Assembly (NCBI RefSeq): GCF_001659605.2
Contig: NC_035161.2
Coordinates: 2,672,343-2,736,342 of the forward strand
Origin: Manihot esculenta
Lineage: Eukaryota > Streptophyta > Magnoliopsida > Malpighiales > Euphorbiaceae
DNA: 64,000 nt
Reading direction: 5' to 3'
Numbering within the stretch: position 1 is the first letter of the stretch; every line of letters begins with the position of its first letter. This document shows, one piece after another, positions 11,400-23,600 of this stretch. The notes under the pieces are model-generated. The model was not told the DNA's origin. It did no database searches and saw nothing but the letters and a program-made list of their open reading frames with translations. Made by a program: the position numbers and the translations under genes.

Positions 11400-14290
11400 C
11401 GGAAAAGAAAAGTATTGAAAAGCCAGATTTTCTAAATGAGCAAGAGAACCCTTTGAATCCTAGTAATAGAACCAAATGATATTATCAAAAACTTTTCTTT
11501 GTGACATAGCAATCTATAAGAAAATAATATGAGTTGGTTGGTACCTATAGACAATTATTTTTATACTGTAAAAAAAAAGTTATTTTTCTAAGAATCTGTA
11601 ATGAACCAGTCAGTGAATAAAAAATATCATTTTTGTAAGAATTTTAAAAATTGCAGCGTAACAAATATTAATGGTAAAAGATAAAAGAGATTTAGCATTT
11701 AGGCTCTGACCGGCAAGAGACGAGCTTTTGGGATCTAGATGATTAAGGGTGTAGAATATGAGCAATCGAGTTTACACGTCCGATCATATTAATTACGGTC
11801 ATGTCACCGCTCAGGGTTCAATAATGTATCGCTAAAGTACCCAGTCATATTAGTGTATTAATAACTTTAAAAAATATATTAGATTTTAAATTCAAATACA
11901 AAATAATCTATTTAATTTGATGTTTTAAATATTAATAAATTTATTCATATATTTAGATTTACATTAAAATAACACCACTTAAAGAGAAAATTATTTATAA
12001 TTAAAAAAGCTATGACCAAGCTCATTATTTAGAAAAAGAGAAAGGATTTTTTTTTTTCTTTTTGAAATGGAACTGAGAATAGATTATGAGACTTTTCAGA
12101 TTTACTTAAATATATTTATCATAAAATTAAATCTGTGAGTGAAAAAAAAAGAGTTTAGATATATAAATAAAAAAATACATTATTCATGACCAGAAAATGG
12201 TTTATTTGTTTAGAAAGTGCTTCTTTTATTAATTTTTAAGATACTAATGGTTTATTCAATTTTTAAAATTTTTAAGAGTACTTATGTTTTAGTCAAATCG
12301 AAGTTTGATCCAATAAAGTACAAATAGATTAGAAGTTCAATCAATAAATTAAGAATTCAACAAGTAAATCATTAAAATTAGAATAAATTACACTTTAATT
12401 TTTAAATTTTAATATAATTAATAAATTAATTTTATATTTTTAAAATAAAAAATTTAAATCATTCTATAATCAGTTAGTCTAAATGAGAGGTTATTTCATT
12501 TATACTTTCGTTAGTCTAATGGGTCAAAGAAAGAATTAACATTTTAAATTTCATAAACACTTAAATACTTGCCAACGTGGATGAGATATTTTATATTACG
12601 TAAATTTACTTTTAATCTCTGAATTTTAATATAATTAACAGATTAATTTTTATATTTTAAAAATTGAATCTTTAAATCCTTTTTATTCTGTCATTCAAAA
12701 CTATAATTTTTTCATACATTATAGACATTAGTTTAAAATTAGTGAGTGGTGTCAAACTTTTAAAAGACAATTTCTTCTTAAAATACTTTTTATAAAAATT
12801 TATAATCTATTTAAAAATTATTTGGTACTATTTAAAAATATTAAAATTATAAGTATTTTCTAAAAATTTTGAAATTATTAAGTACTGAAATATTTTAATG
12901 AATGCAAATTAAATAACAAAAAGTGTTAAAATTTAATTAAATATGATAATTTGAATATAAATTAATGGGAATTTTGTTATTTTTTTAAAATATTTAAATT
13001 TTAATAGATGAAAAAAAAAAATGAAATCTCACTCTTAATATTTTTAATTTAAAAAGAAACCATAAAGATATTTTTGTGCTTTAATTGTAAGTAATAAATA
13101 AAAATATTGAAATTATAAAGGATTTTTAAATGTTGAATTTTAAAAATATAGGGATTAATTTGTTAATTATACAAAAACTTAATAAATAACATGTATTTTA
13201 TTCTTTTAAAAGGGTAATAAAGACATTTTTGCACTTTTAACTATAAAAAATAGATGAGAAGAGTTCTTATTTTGACAATCACAGAGTAATTTAAGTATTC
13301 GATTTTAAAAATATAAAAATTAATTTATTAATTATATTAAAATTTAAAAGCTAAATTTATCTTTAAAATTATTATTTATGCATGAGTAAATAATTACATT
13401 TGATTGTTTAAATTTAAATATAAGATTTATATGAATAATTTTAGTATGAATGGATCACGCTTCTTCCTTTTATCATTTTTTTTCTTTTTTCTCTAATAAC
13501 ATATAACTGTTTTATCTATTTTTCTCTAATTATCTAGTAACGTATAATCATCGTTCTGTTACAGTATCACCTATCTCTATTATACAGAACCATATATTTA
13601 GATCTATTCTCGTCAGACAGCCATTTAATTCTCCTCTGACGCTCATATTAATAAGATCGCGGCATAATTTGGTCTGCTTTTCTACTCTCTGTCGAGTTAG
13701 ACTCCTTTTTGATAAGTCTGAACCTTTAATTAGCTCGGTCTGTCTTAATTACAGATTGAATGATATGTTTGTGGATCAGTTTGCAATAAATTCTAATGGA
13801 TTTCAGATCTGTATCTTATTCCTGAACTCGATATCAATATTATAATTTACTGTTCATATTTTAAAAAAATATTTAGTATTACAGTTATAATAATAATAAA
13901 TTGAAATTATTTAATTTTATCATCTGAAATTTAAAATTTAAAATACAAATATAAATTAATATAAATATTTAAATTTTTTATCAAATCATGAACAATTTTT
14001 CTTTAAATTAGAAAAATTACCTTTTTATTTTAAATAAAATTAATAAAGAATAAATAAATAAAATTAAGTTTTTAAATAAAATTCATAATTTCAAATGAAG
14101 AATACGTAGTTTCTGTTGAATTTAACCGTTTAACTAATTAATAGGTTGACGAAAATAAAAGGATTGTTCGATTTTGACCGAATGATGGCACATTTAAAAT
14201 ATTCTCATCTAAGCAAAGGTGTTTTTTTTATTTTTAATCCAATCTGAGCAAAAGGTTTAAATTAGCCTTTTTGCTGTCATAGGTCGTCCA
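11400..14290. other. AT-rich intergenic spacer without a recognised gene
   Basis: The stretch is mostly A/T runs and short degenerate repeats. A less AT-rich island (about 13540-13830) and another at about 11700-11860 resemble LTR fragments in composition, but no termini or target duplications could be fixed. No open frame here has a family resemblance. Confidence 0.6.
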
Positions 14291-14389
14291 GTCAGATATA
14301 ACTGACCATCTGGCAACAAGGAGTCGGGGGAAAAATACAAATTCTTCGATTTTGATTTGGTAGGAAATGAAAATTGAGAACTACGGCAA

Positions 14390-14606
14390 TTGGTCGTCTC
14401 TCTGGGATCCTGTGTTGCATGTAGAACCAATCACGTCGTTGTTTGGTGCTCCGTCCTCCTCCTCCTCCTCCTTCTCCGCCGGTCTCTCGCGATCTCAGTA
14501 GGAGCTTCATATCAAACAAAGTGGAAAAATAGAGAAGATTCACAGAGCCAATTGCTACATTGTGAAAGTGACGCGCAGAGCAAGAAGAATTTTGAGAGAG
14601 GGAGAG
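14390..14606 (+). promoter_or_regulatory. Probable 5' leader/proximal promoter of the CLC-f gene
   Basis: A CT-rich block with a TCC repeat (about 14453-14480) and a CCAAT-like ACCAATCACG near 14427 precede the start codon. CT-rich leaders are common in plant housekeeping genes. No upstream in-frame ATG lies between this block and 14607. The transcription start is not resolvable here. Confidence 0.45.
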
Positions 14607-17600
14607 ATGGGAGGAGGAGATACAGGAGAATACAGTGATGAAAATCATCTATTGAGGTCGACTAGTAACAGACATGAAAACGAAGACGGCAGCAGCGGCA
14701 AAGATTTGGAAGATAAAGGGATTACGTATACGACTATTAGTCCAAAGAAAGAAGGAAGCGGTGGTATTAAAGATCTCCTCAAACGTTTGGATCGCAGCTT
14801 GTCTGGTCGCCTCTCCGGTTTCAAGCTTATCGATAGAGATATTAGAAAAGATATCTCACAGCATCCGTATAATCATAATCGTAATCATGAGGATTTTGGC
14901 GGACGCCATGATGATGCTGATGTTCTTGGGGATGGCGCACCTCCTGAGTGGGCGATGCTTCTTATTGGTTGCCTTCTTGGCCTCGCCTCCGGTCTCTGTG
15001 TCGCTGCTTTTACTAGAGCGGTTAGTACTTTTCTTCATTTCCATATATTTTTTTTTTCTGAAATTGTATTTTTGTTATAGAATGTTAATTGATAATTATT
15101 TTGGTTGATCGGGATCTGAGACTGCAACCCAATCAATGAATTCATGGTAACACTTCAGCAGAATTTTTCCCTTTTCATGTTTTCAATGTCCAGATCAGAT
15201 TGTACATCATTTGACATTAGTAGAATGTGTGATTAATAGCAGGTCCTTTAGCTTCATCCATTGCTAAGGATGTTTAGCATCAAACAAACAATTCAAATTT
15301 GTGGCCATTTTCTTTTTGTTGGGATTTGTTTACTCCTATTGAAATGTGTCCCATTTGTCCAAAGTAAGCTTCTTTCTTAACTCCTGTAGTAGCTGCGCTC
15401 CTGGTTTACTTCTTTTAATTTGTGCTTCTGTCCCCTTTTCAGTTAAATCAATCTTATATCATATAGATTGTAATTGCTATGTGCTTTTTTTACTTTGGAA
15501 ATGCTGTTGATTTATGTTCGAGGGGCGAAAAAAGAAGCAATTGCTTTCCAAATGCCTGTTAATTCTGGTGTGCCGTGTGTAGACTATGCCAGCATGCATC
15601 AATGCATCGCGTTAGTGTAATTTACCTTATTTGATTTGATTTTATTCTTATCTTGTTTGATTATGCCAACTGTGGGCGTTGTATGTTTACATATCTCTCT
15701 TTTATCATCCTGCATGGATTTGCTGGTCGTTTTCCCTATCTTACATGTATTGTTCCACTTACCTTTTTCTCAAATTTCTTTTTTCTGATATTTGATACTG
15801 CTGATTTAGGTTCACTTAATACATGAATGGTCTTATGCTGGGACTCCTACTGAGGGTGCCGCATGGCTCCGTATACAGAGGTTGGCTGACACCTGGCATC
15901 GGATTCTTTTGATACCTATTTTTGGGGGAGTTCTTGTTGGGATGGCGCATGGCTTAGCGGAAGTATTGGAACAAATCAGACAGTCCAGTCCTCCCCAAAC
16001 ACAAGGCCTTGATTTGGTTGCTGGAGTCTTCCCCACGGTAAAGGCCTTTCAGGCTGCTGTTACTCTAGGTACTGGTTGTTCTTTGGGTCCTGAAGGCCCT
16101 AGTGTAGATATTGGAAAATCATGTGCCAACGGACTTGTATTAATGATGGAAAACAATAAAGAAAGGGAAATTGCACTTGTCGCAGCTGGTGCGGCATCTG
16201 GGATTGCTTCAGGTATGTATACTTTTCATGTTTGATTGGTCTTAGGTTATTTTCTGTCAGTGACAACTGCTACTTCAAAAGCCTTATGTTGAATTCTCTG
16301 CTTTGGTATAATATTATTTGCCCTTGTGTTCATTCATACTTTTACATGAGTCCATTTATATATTTAATATTAAGCATGAGCTGAAGTAAAAGACCTTTAT
16401 TATATTCATGTTTAGGATGAATAATGGTTGAAGAATATTTGTTTTTGTTGATATATTGGTAATTAAGTTCATCAGTTGTCTTTTTATTTGGTTGCTGTAA
16501 TAGTCAGTGGAAGTCCATTTATGGATGAAATCCGGAAATCTAACCAATCATGCATGAGAAATTTGAGGAAAGTTTGCTGTTCATCTATTTTAATTTATCA
16601 TTTAATAGGAGGGTAGGAGTTTGTTAACCTCTAAATTATGGATTCATGGGTGTAAAGTTCTTAGATACTTTTACACCCACAATAACCTAAAATGCATTTC
16701 CCTACATCCATCCCGCCCCCATTGTACCATGATCTAGGACTAATGTCTTGGATTGGGGTACTTTTGCTTCCTGGCCTCTTGGTTTACCGTGGTAACTGGC
16801 GATCTTTATTTTGGAATTTTATGTTCAGGTATTTTATTGATGATAATAATGTCGGAAAAGAAGAAAAAGATTCACTAGCAGCTCGGAAGATAATAATAAC
16901 CTTATTACAGATTGTAGAGAATATGATAATGGCTGCTAGCATCACAATTACAATGCCTTAATTAATTGTGACAATGAGGGGGAGAAATAGTAACGAAGGA
17001 GAGGAAGGAGTAGGAATGAGGATCATCAAATTTTATTTTGGTGGAAATTTGGACTCAAACTTGATTTTTCTAAGAAATGTGGAGCTTGAAGTGGATTAAA
17101 GTATTTTTAACTTTTTTATATTTTAAAAAGGGATTTACAGGGTTCTAGGTTCAGTTATAGGGCTTGTCGTTGCACTTGGTTTTTTCTAACAAAGAATCAT
17201 TCTGAGTTGTTCTCTATTTTTCAAAAATTTTATACTAAAATACATAATCAATTTGATATTCTCGTTAAGATATCATGAAGTGATAATGCAAGGGAACATT
17301 TGTCTTCCTCATTTATTCACTTCTTGTCTACTTAGGAAATTACTCAACATAATTATTGTTCTCATACCTCAAAACAAGATGGGATTGCCGAGCGAAAAAA
17401 TCGGCATTTGATTGAAATAGCCGTACCTTACTCCTACATCACAATGTTCCGTTGCATTTTCAGAGAGAAACTGTCCTTACTGCTTGTTACTTGATTAATC
17501 ATATGCCTTCGTCTATTTTGCAACATCAAAGTCCTTATTCTGTTCTATTTCCTACCCAGAATTCTAATCAATTGTCCCTACGGATTTGGATATATATGTT

Positions 17601-20600
17601 TTGTTCATGATCATGCTCCTGGCAAAAACAAACTCTAAATATGCGAATTAACATTGTTAAACATAGAAGTGGTCCTAATGTTAACTCACTTGGGAAAATA
17701 AGCTTGACTTTGCTTCCCAAGTTGATAAGACTCATATTCTAAAGAAGGTAAGGAAGAGAGACTAAGAATCAGTTTTTATAACTTGTTCAGACTTGGATGT
17801 CCCCAACGACTATGAATGAGTTTAACAGAAGTAGTAGACACAAAAGCAATTGGAGGGTTGGAAGTGAAAAAATGATACAACTTGTGACTCATATCCTATT
17901 CCAATTATCTTTTCAGTACCTCAATTCTTGTACAACCATAGATTCAACAGTAAAGATGATTGAACAATTAAGATCTTTAATTAATTTGTTATTGACGATT
18001 AAGTTGTATAGACATTCAGGATTGAATAAAATAGTAGTCAAGGGAATAGAGGGAAATAGATGTATATTACCCATCCTTTTAACTTGAGTTTGTGAACAAT
18101 CTAATGTGACTTTAGATGGTGTAGAAGGTGGAATAAGAGTAGAGAAAAAATTGTGATTAGCATAAATATGATCAGAAGTATTAGAGTCTAGGATCTATGA
18201 ATCAATGAGTAAAAGACTTGGTTAGATAAGCAAATGAATTATCAAAATGAGCAATATTTGAAGAAGGCTGTTGCTTAGTAGTTCGGAACTGTAGATATTC
18301 TACTCTGCTTCATTTAGAGTTATTGAATCCAGTTTGGAACGTGGGTGTACTCTATTTAATTGAGCCATGTGAAATGTATTTAGGGTTACCTGTTTCTCAG
18401 ACATGTTGATAGAGAGTTTAAAGAGGAAAGGAATCTGCTTCAGGGACGTGAACAGTAGTCCCAAAGTTATTGTTCGCGAAAGGTAGGTGAAGGAGAGCTG
18501 GGCCGGTGATCGGAGCAGGTGGGCTGGAGTCGCCTTTCTTTAATGAGTTTGGGGGTAGGATTGCCTGTGTGAAAAGGTCGCTGAATAAAGGTCACGCGTT
18601 GACAAATGTACCGAAGGCAAAAACAGGGTGGCCGCACTTGAAGGTGCTTGCGGCATTTTTTGTGACAGCGCTTCAAGGAGGTGCTGATTGGAGACAGGCG
18701 AGACTAGTGGTCTGAGCGGTGAGATTAGCTGACTTTCAGTAAATCTCTAAATGAAGGTGACAGATCTGCCACTCACAAATAGGTCAAGATGCTTAGCTTT
18801 GATACCATAAAATAGTGATGAAAAGAAAGAGAAAAGAAAAGATTTTGAGAGAAAGATGCTTATGATTCCCCTCAGTGTATATACTAATTACGAGAATATA
18901 TAATAAAAAATAAAATAAATCAAATCTCTAATTATAGTCTAATCATATTTCAATCCTATCACATAATTTAAACACCTAATTATGCACACAGTCACTACAA
19001 ATTTGGACTATTTACATAAAGTATCTCAACAGAAGCCTTATATGGTTACTGACTAGGCCATTTAATCTTCCTGCCTCTGATGATACAAAGGTAGGAGCAG
19101 TGGCTGACTTCATCTAGGACAAGGAACAAGTGTCTAGACTTATAAAGGAGAAGTTGCTGGCAGCCTGAAAAAGAATGAAACAATATGCAGACAAAAGGAG
19201 AACTGAAAGACAGTTGAGATAGGAGATTGGGAATATCTTAAACTGCAACCTTATAGCAGAGCTCTTTAGCCTTGAGAAAAAATTTTAAGCTGCCTACAAA
19301 GTGGTACGAGTCCTTTGAAGTAATAGCTAAGATAGGTTTAGTGGCTTACAAATTGAAATTGCCTCCTACAAATTCCCTACACCTTGTGTTCTCTGTCTCC
19401 TTGTTTAAGAAGAAAGTTGGAGAGCAGGCAGTGGTACTGACAGACTTGCCCACTTTCAGGGAAGACACAGTGCTGGTGCCCCAGAATTAGTCTTACAGAC
19501 CAGAGTTATTGACAGGGGTAATAAGCAAGTATTCCAGGGTCTTAGTAAATGGCAAGGCTTACTTGAAGATGATGCTACTTGGGAGGAATAAGACTTCATC
19601 ACTTCTCAATTTCTTGAATTTCAAACTTCTTGGGTCAAGAAGATTCTCTGGGGAGGGGTAATGTTATGTATTTTAGAAGAAGGAAGAAAGGAGTTCAGTG
19701 ACGGCTGGAGTTTTGGAGGGAAAAGCTGTTATAACAGAATTAGTTAGAGAGCAGTCCCTATTCTTGTATAAATAAAGCACAACTTCTGTATGGGCATTGA
19801 AGAATAATCAATAACAGATTCTCCCCCTTTTTGCTCTCAATTCACTTCTCATCTCTTTCTTCTAATCCTTCTCATTCTCACCTTCTACTTCTTCTCTTCT
19901 CTTCTCATCTACTCTTTCTCCCTGGTTACACTAAAATTAATCATAGATCTTACACAGGTCTCCTGCAAGACTCTAATCTGCTCCTCCATGTCCGCCATTC
20001 GAGACTCCTGCAAAACTTCTCCAGATCTTGTCATTCTTGCGGTATCCACTGATCGAAATTCCAGTAATCTGCCCTTCACAACTGGCTCTGATGTCAAATT
20101 GTCAAATTCTAATGTAGATGACTGAATTTGAGGTGAGAAAGAAGAGAATTAGGGATGAGAAGAAGAGGAATGGATCGGGTTGAAAGAGAGAATAGAATAG
20201 GGGAGAGGAGAAAGAATATTAAGAGAGAGATGATCTTCATTATTGAATCTTGAGAATGCCTCTCCGATCATCATCTTTATACAATTCTACAGTAACTGCT
20301 CCTGAAAATTTGTGCTGACTTGTAACATTTCTAACTAACTCAATATTCCCTTCAAAATTATCCAACAACTAACTGTTGTTCAACTTCCTTTTCCCTCCAA
20401 AGTACCTAACGTACTCAACTTATGGATGTAACACAATAATCTCTAGTTAATACAATTGAATTCCTTTGCAATATTATTCATATTGTTTATTTTGCATAGT
20501 TATGTCTATGTGGGTGCACTATGTAAGCTACTTAAGAAAAAATGTCGCGTCCTGCTTCTTTCCATTAAATCTTCTCTACCAAGTACCAATGAATTATTTG

Positions 20601-23600
20601 GTAGGGTTCTTTAAACATAAATTTAGACAGCAATTGCAACTGAGTTCCTTATAGAGGTGCCTAAGTCAAGTCAAGTCAGAAATAATGATGGTTCCTGCTT
20701 TTGTTTTTCGTAAAATTTTCTTTATCAGTGAAGTGTTCAGCTTTTCTCTCTCATTCTCTTCCCTTTTTTGTCCTTCAGGTTTCAATGCAGCTGTTGCTGG
20801 TTGTTTCTTTGCTATTGAAACTGTGTTAAGGCCACGGCGTGCTGAAAATTCACCTCCATTTACAACTGCTATGATAATATTGACTTCTGTTATATCGTCA
20901 ACTGTATCAAATGTCATACTTGGTACACAATCGGCCTTTACAGTGCCGCCATATGATTTAAAATCTGCTGCTGGTAATATTTTTTCACATTGCTTTTTGG
21001 TGTTGAGTCCTGGTTTTCTATGCATATATGTGTGTGTCTGATTGTTAAACTCCATAGTCCACTTGGAAATACTAGTGGTCTAATTCTTTGAGATAAACTG
21101 ATTTAGTCCCCTACTTTAGCAGAGTTGTTACACGTTTTAAGGTCATTATCTATATTCCTTATTTTAGTTACTCAATATCCTTTATGGAACTGACATTCTT
21201 CTTCTTCCTCTTGTCTCTGTGTCCTCTTTGCCCTCCCCCTCCCCCACTTCATTTTGTACCTAGAGAAAAAGAGAGTCAAAGGGAAAAAATTGTGATATCT
21301 TCTTGTAAAGGCCTTGCAGCAAACTTTGGAAGATGACTACATGAGTGAATTTATAATGTCAATGCATTTGCTGTCTTCTTGTGTTTCTTTTGTTCTCCTT
21401 TTTTCATATATTTTCCCTTGTTTTGCAGAATTACCTTTGTACCTGATCTTGGGCATGCTATGTGGAGTTGTAAGTGTGGCCTTTACTCGCTTGGTCTCTT
21501 GGTTCACAAAGTCATTTGAGTATGTCAAGGAAAGATTTGCCGTTCCTGCTGTTGTTTGTCCTGCTTTAGGTGGTTTTGGTGCTGGGATAATTGCTCTCAA
21601 GTATCCTGGGACACTGTACTGGGGTTTCACAAACGTTGAAGAAATTTTGCATACTGGGAAGAGTGCTTCAGCTCCAGGAATCTGGTTGCTGACCCAACTA
21701 GCAGTAGCCAAAGTTGTGGCTACATCCCTGTGCAAGGGTTCAGGTCTTGTAGGTGGTCTTTATGCACCGAGTTTGATGATTGGTGCTGCTATCGGTGCTG
21801 TATTTGGGGGTTCAGCTGCTGAAGTAATCAATTCAGCCCTTCCTGAAAATGCTGCTGTTGGTCATCCACAGGCATATGCATTGGTAAGGTGTTCTGTCTT
21901 ATTATAATAACTTCCTAAGATAGGACTATTGATATTCATCTCTCACTCTTTGATATTTTTTTTTTTTTGAGTTGATTTAAATCATACAAAAATCTTTTGA
22001 TGTAGGTTGGAATGGCTGCTACTTTAGCTTCAGTTTGTTCAGTGCCACTGACATCCGTTCTCCTTCTGTTTGAGTTGACGAAAGACTACAGGATAATCCT
22101 TCCCCTCATGGTATTTTTTTTTTCTTTCACAAATTTCTCAACATTTTCTCATAAGTAGAGGCAGTCTAGATTTACCAAAATCAGGTCAAGGAATTATGCA
22201 GATACTTCTGCTTCTTAGAATGAATTGTCCAATTGCCAGACGAGACTGGCAACCTTCCGCACATCAGTCAGACAAAGCCTGTTGTTCGTCACAAGCAGCA
22301 CACTTTGTTATTATAAAGAAAAAATTAGCAAGTGTCCTTGACGTACCTTCTTATTTTTTTAAAATATTAATAATATTAAAATATATTATTATAATATAAT
22401 TAAATATATTTTATAGTATATAATAAATTATATTTTTATTATAATATATATTTTTATAATATAATATAATAAACAGTAAATATATTTTTATAATAATATA
22501 AAATAAAAAATGAAAGAAAATTATACCTCCCTGTCCCAACGTTCAAAAATAAAGTTCTGCATGCGTATCATATATATGAAAAGCCACAAAATTTGTGGAC
22601 CCAATTTAAGTTACAACCATAAATTTTTTAATTTTAGGTTTGTATATTGTGCACAGTACGATTAGGGTACTTGCAATTTATTGTAATTTTTTTAAATATT
22701 AATAATATTTAATGTTATATTATAAAAAATATATTTAATTTTTCTAAATTCTTTATTTTTTATTTTTATTATTATAAAATTATAATAAAATATTTTTAAT
22801 TATATATAATACAAAAGTAAAGTTAATTATATTGTGATAATATATTTTAATACTATTAATTTTTTTATTAAAAAAATCTTAATATTTTTCTAATAACAAA
22901 GCCTGTCGCATGTCTTTGTCTGCCTGCCGCCCGTTTGTCAGTCTCATCTAGCGTTTTTAAAATTTTCTTTTGCATGTCGTCTGGCAGAGATTTCTGCCAG
23001 ACGCAACGCAAGTTTTTGTTTGGCAGATAATATAGACCTTTTTTTTTTTTTTTTCAAAAAAGCTTTGTGCTTGTTTGACAGGCGGCGCAACCTGTCGCTT
23101 GTTAGAAAATCCCTCCGTTGCTGATATGACAACTTTCTCCCCTATCTCTCAAATAATTTCTTCTGCCCCTCCCTCAAATAATTTTTTTTTAACACTTTCT
23201 ATTAAAAACCCCGAAACGAGGTGCTTTGATGCTGTTCAATCCATGTATTCCATGTCAATATACTCTGCTCCGAAAAAAAAAGGTCGTCACTTTTGCTAGT
23301 CTAGTCTTAAAGTTTTCCTAATCATCTTCACCTTGGCCACTAAAAAGATCGTGTTTTTACAAAATTGCATGGTGAAACTTTTTGTAATAAGCCTGGACTG
23401 TGCAATAAAGAGGGCCATATATCATGGGAGCATTATAGAGATGACGTGCCTTGCCTTTTTTTTTTTTTTGGGGGGGGGGGGGGGTGCTTGATCAGAAAGA
23501 AACCTTACTTATTTTCTTTCACATTTTGCCATTTGTAAAATGATAAATTTATATATATTTTTTAAATGGTTTATTTTATGACAAGGTTTCGTTGCCATTG

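Noticed and set aside
14292..14648. Minus-strand open frame over the CLC-f leader
   Set aside because: It lies opposite the CT-rich leader and first exon, with glycine runs from the TCC repeat; no family resemblance.
18467..18715. Opposing 69-codon frames inside CLC-f intron 2
   Set aside because: They fall in the antisense copia 5' remnant and do not extend into a recognisable domain on their own.
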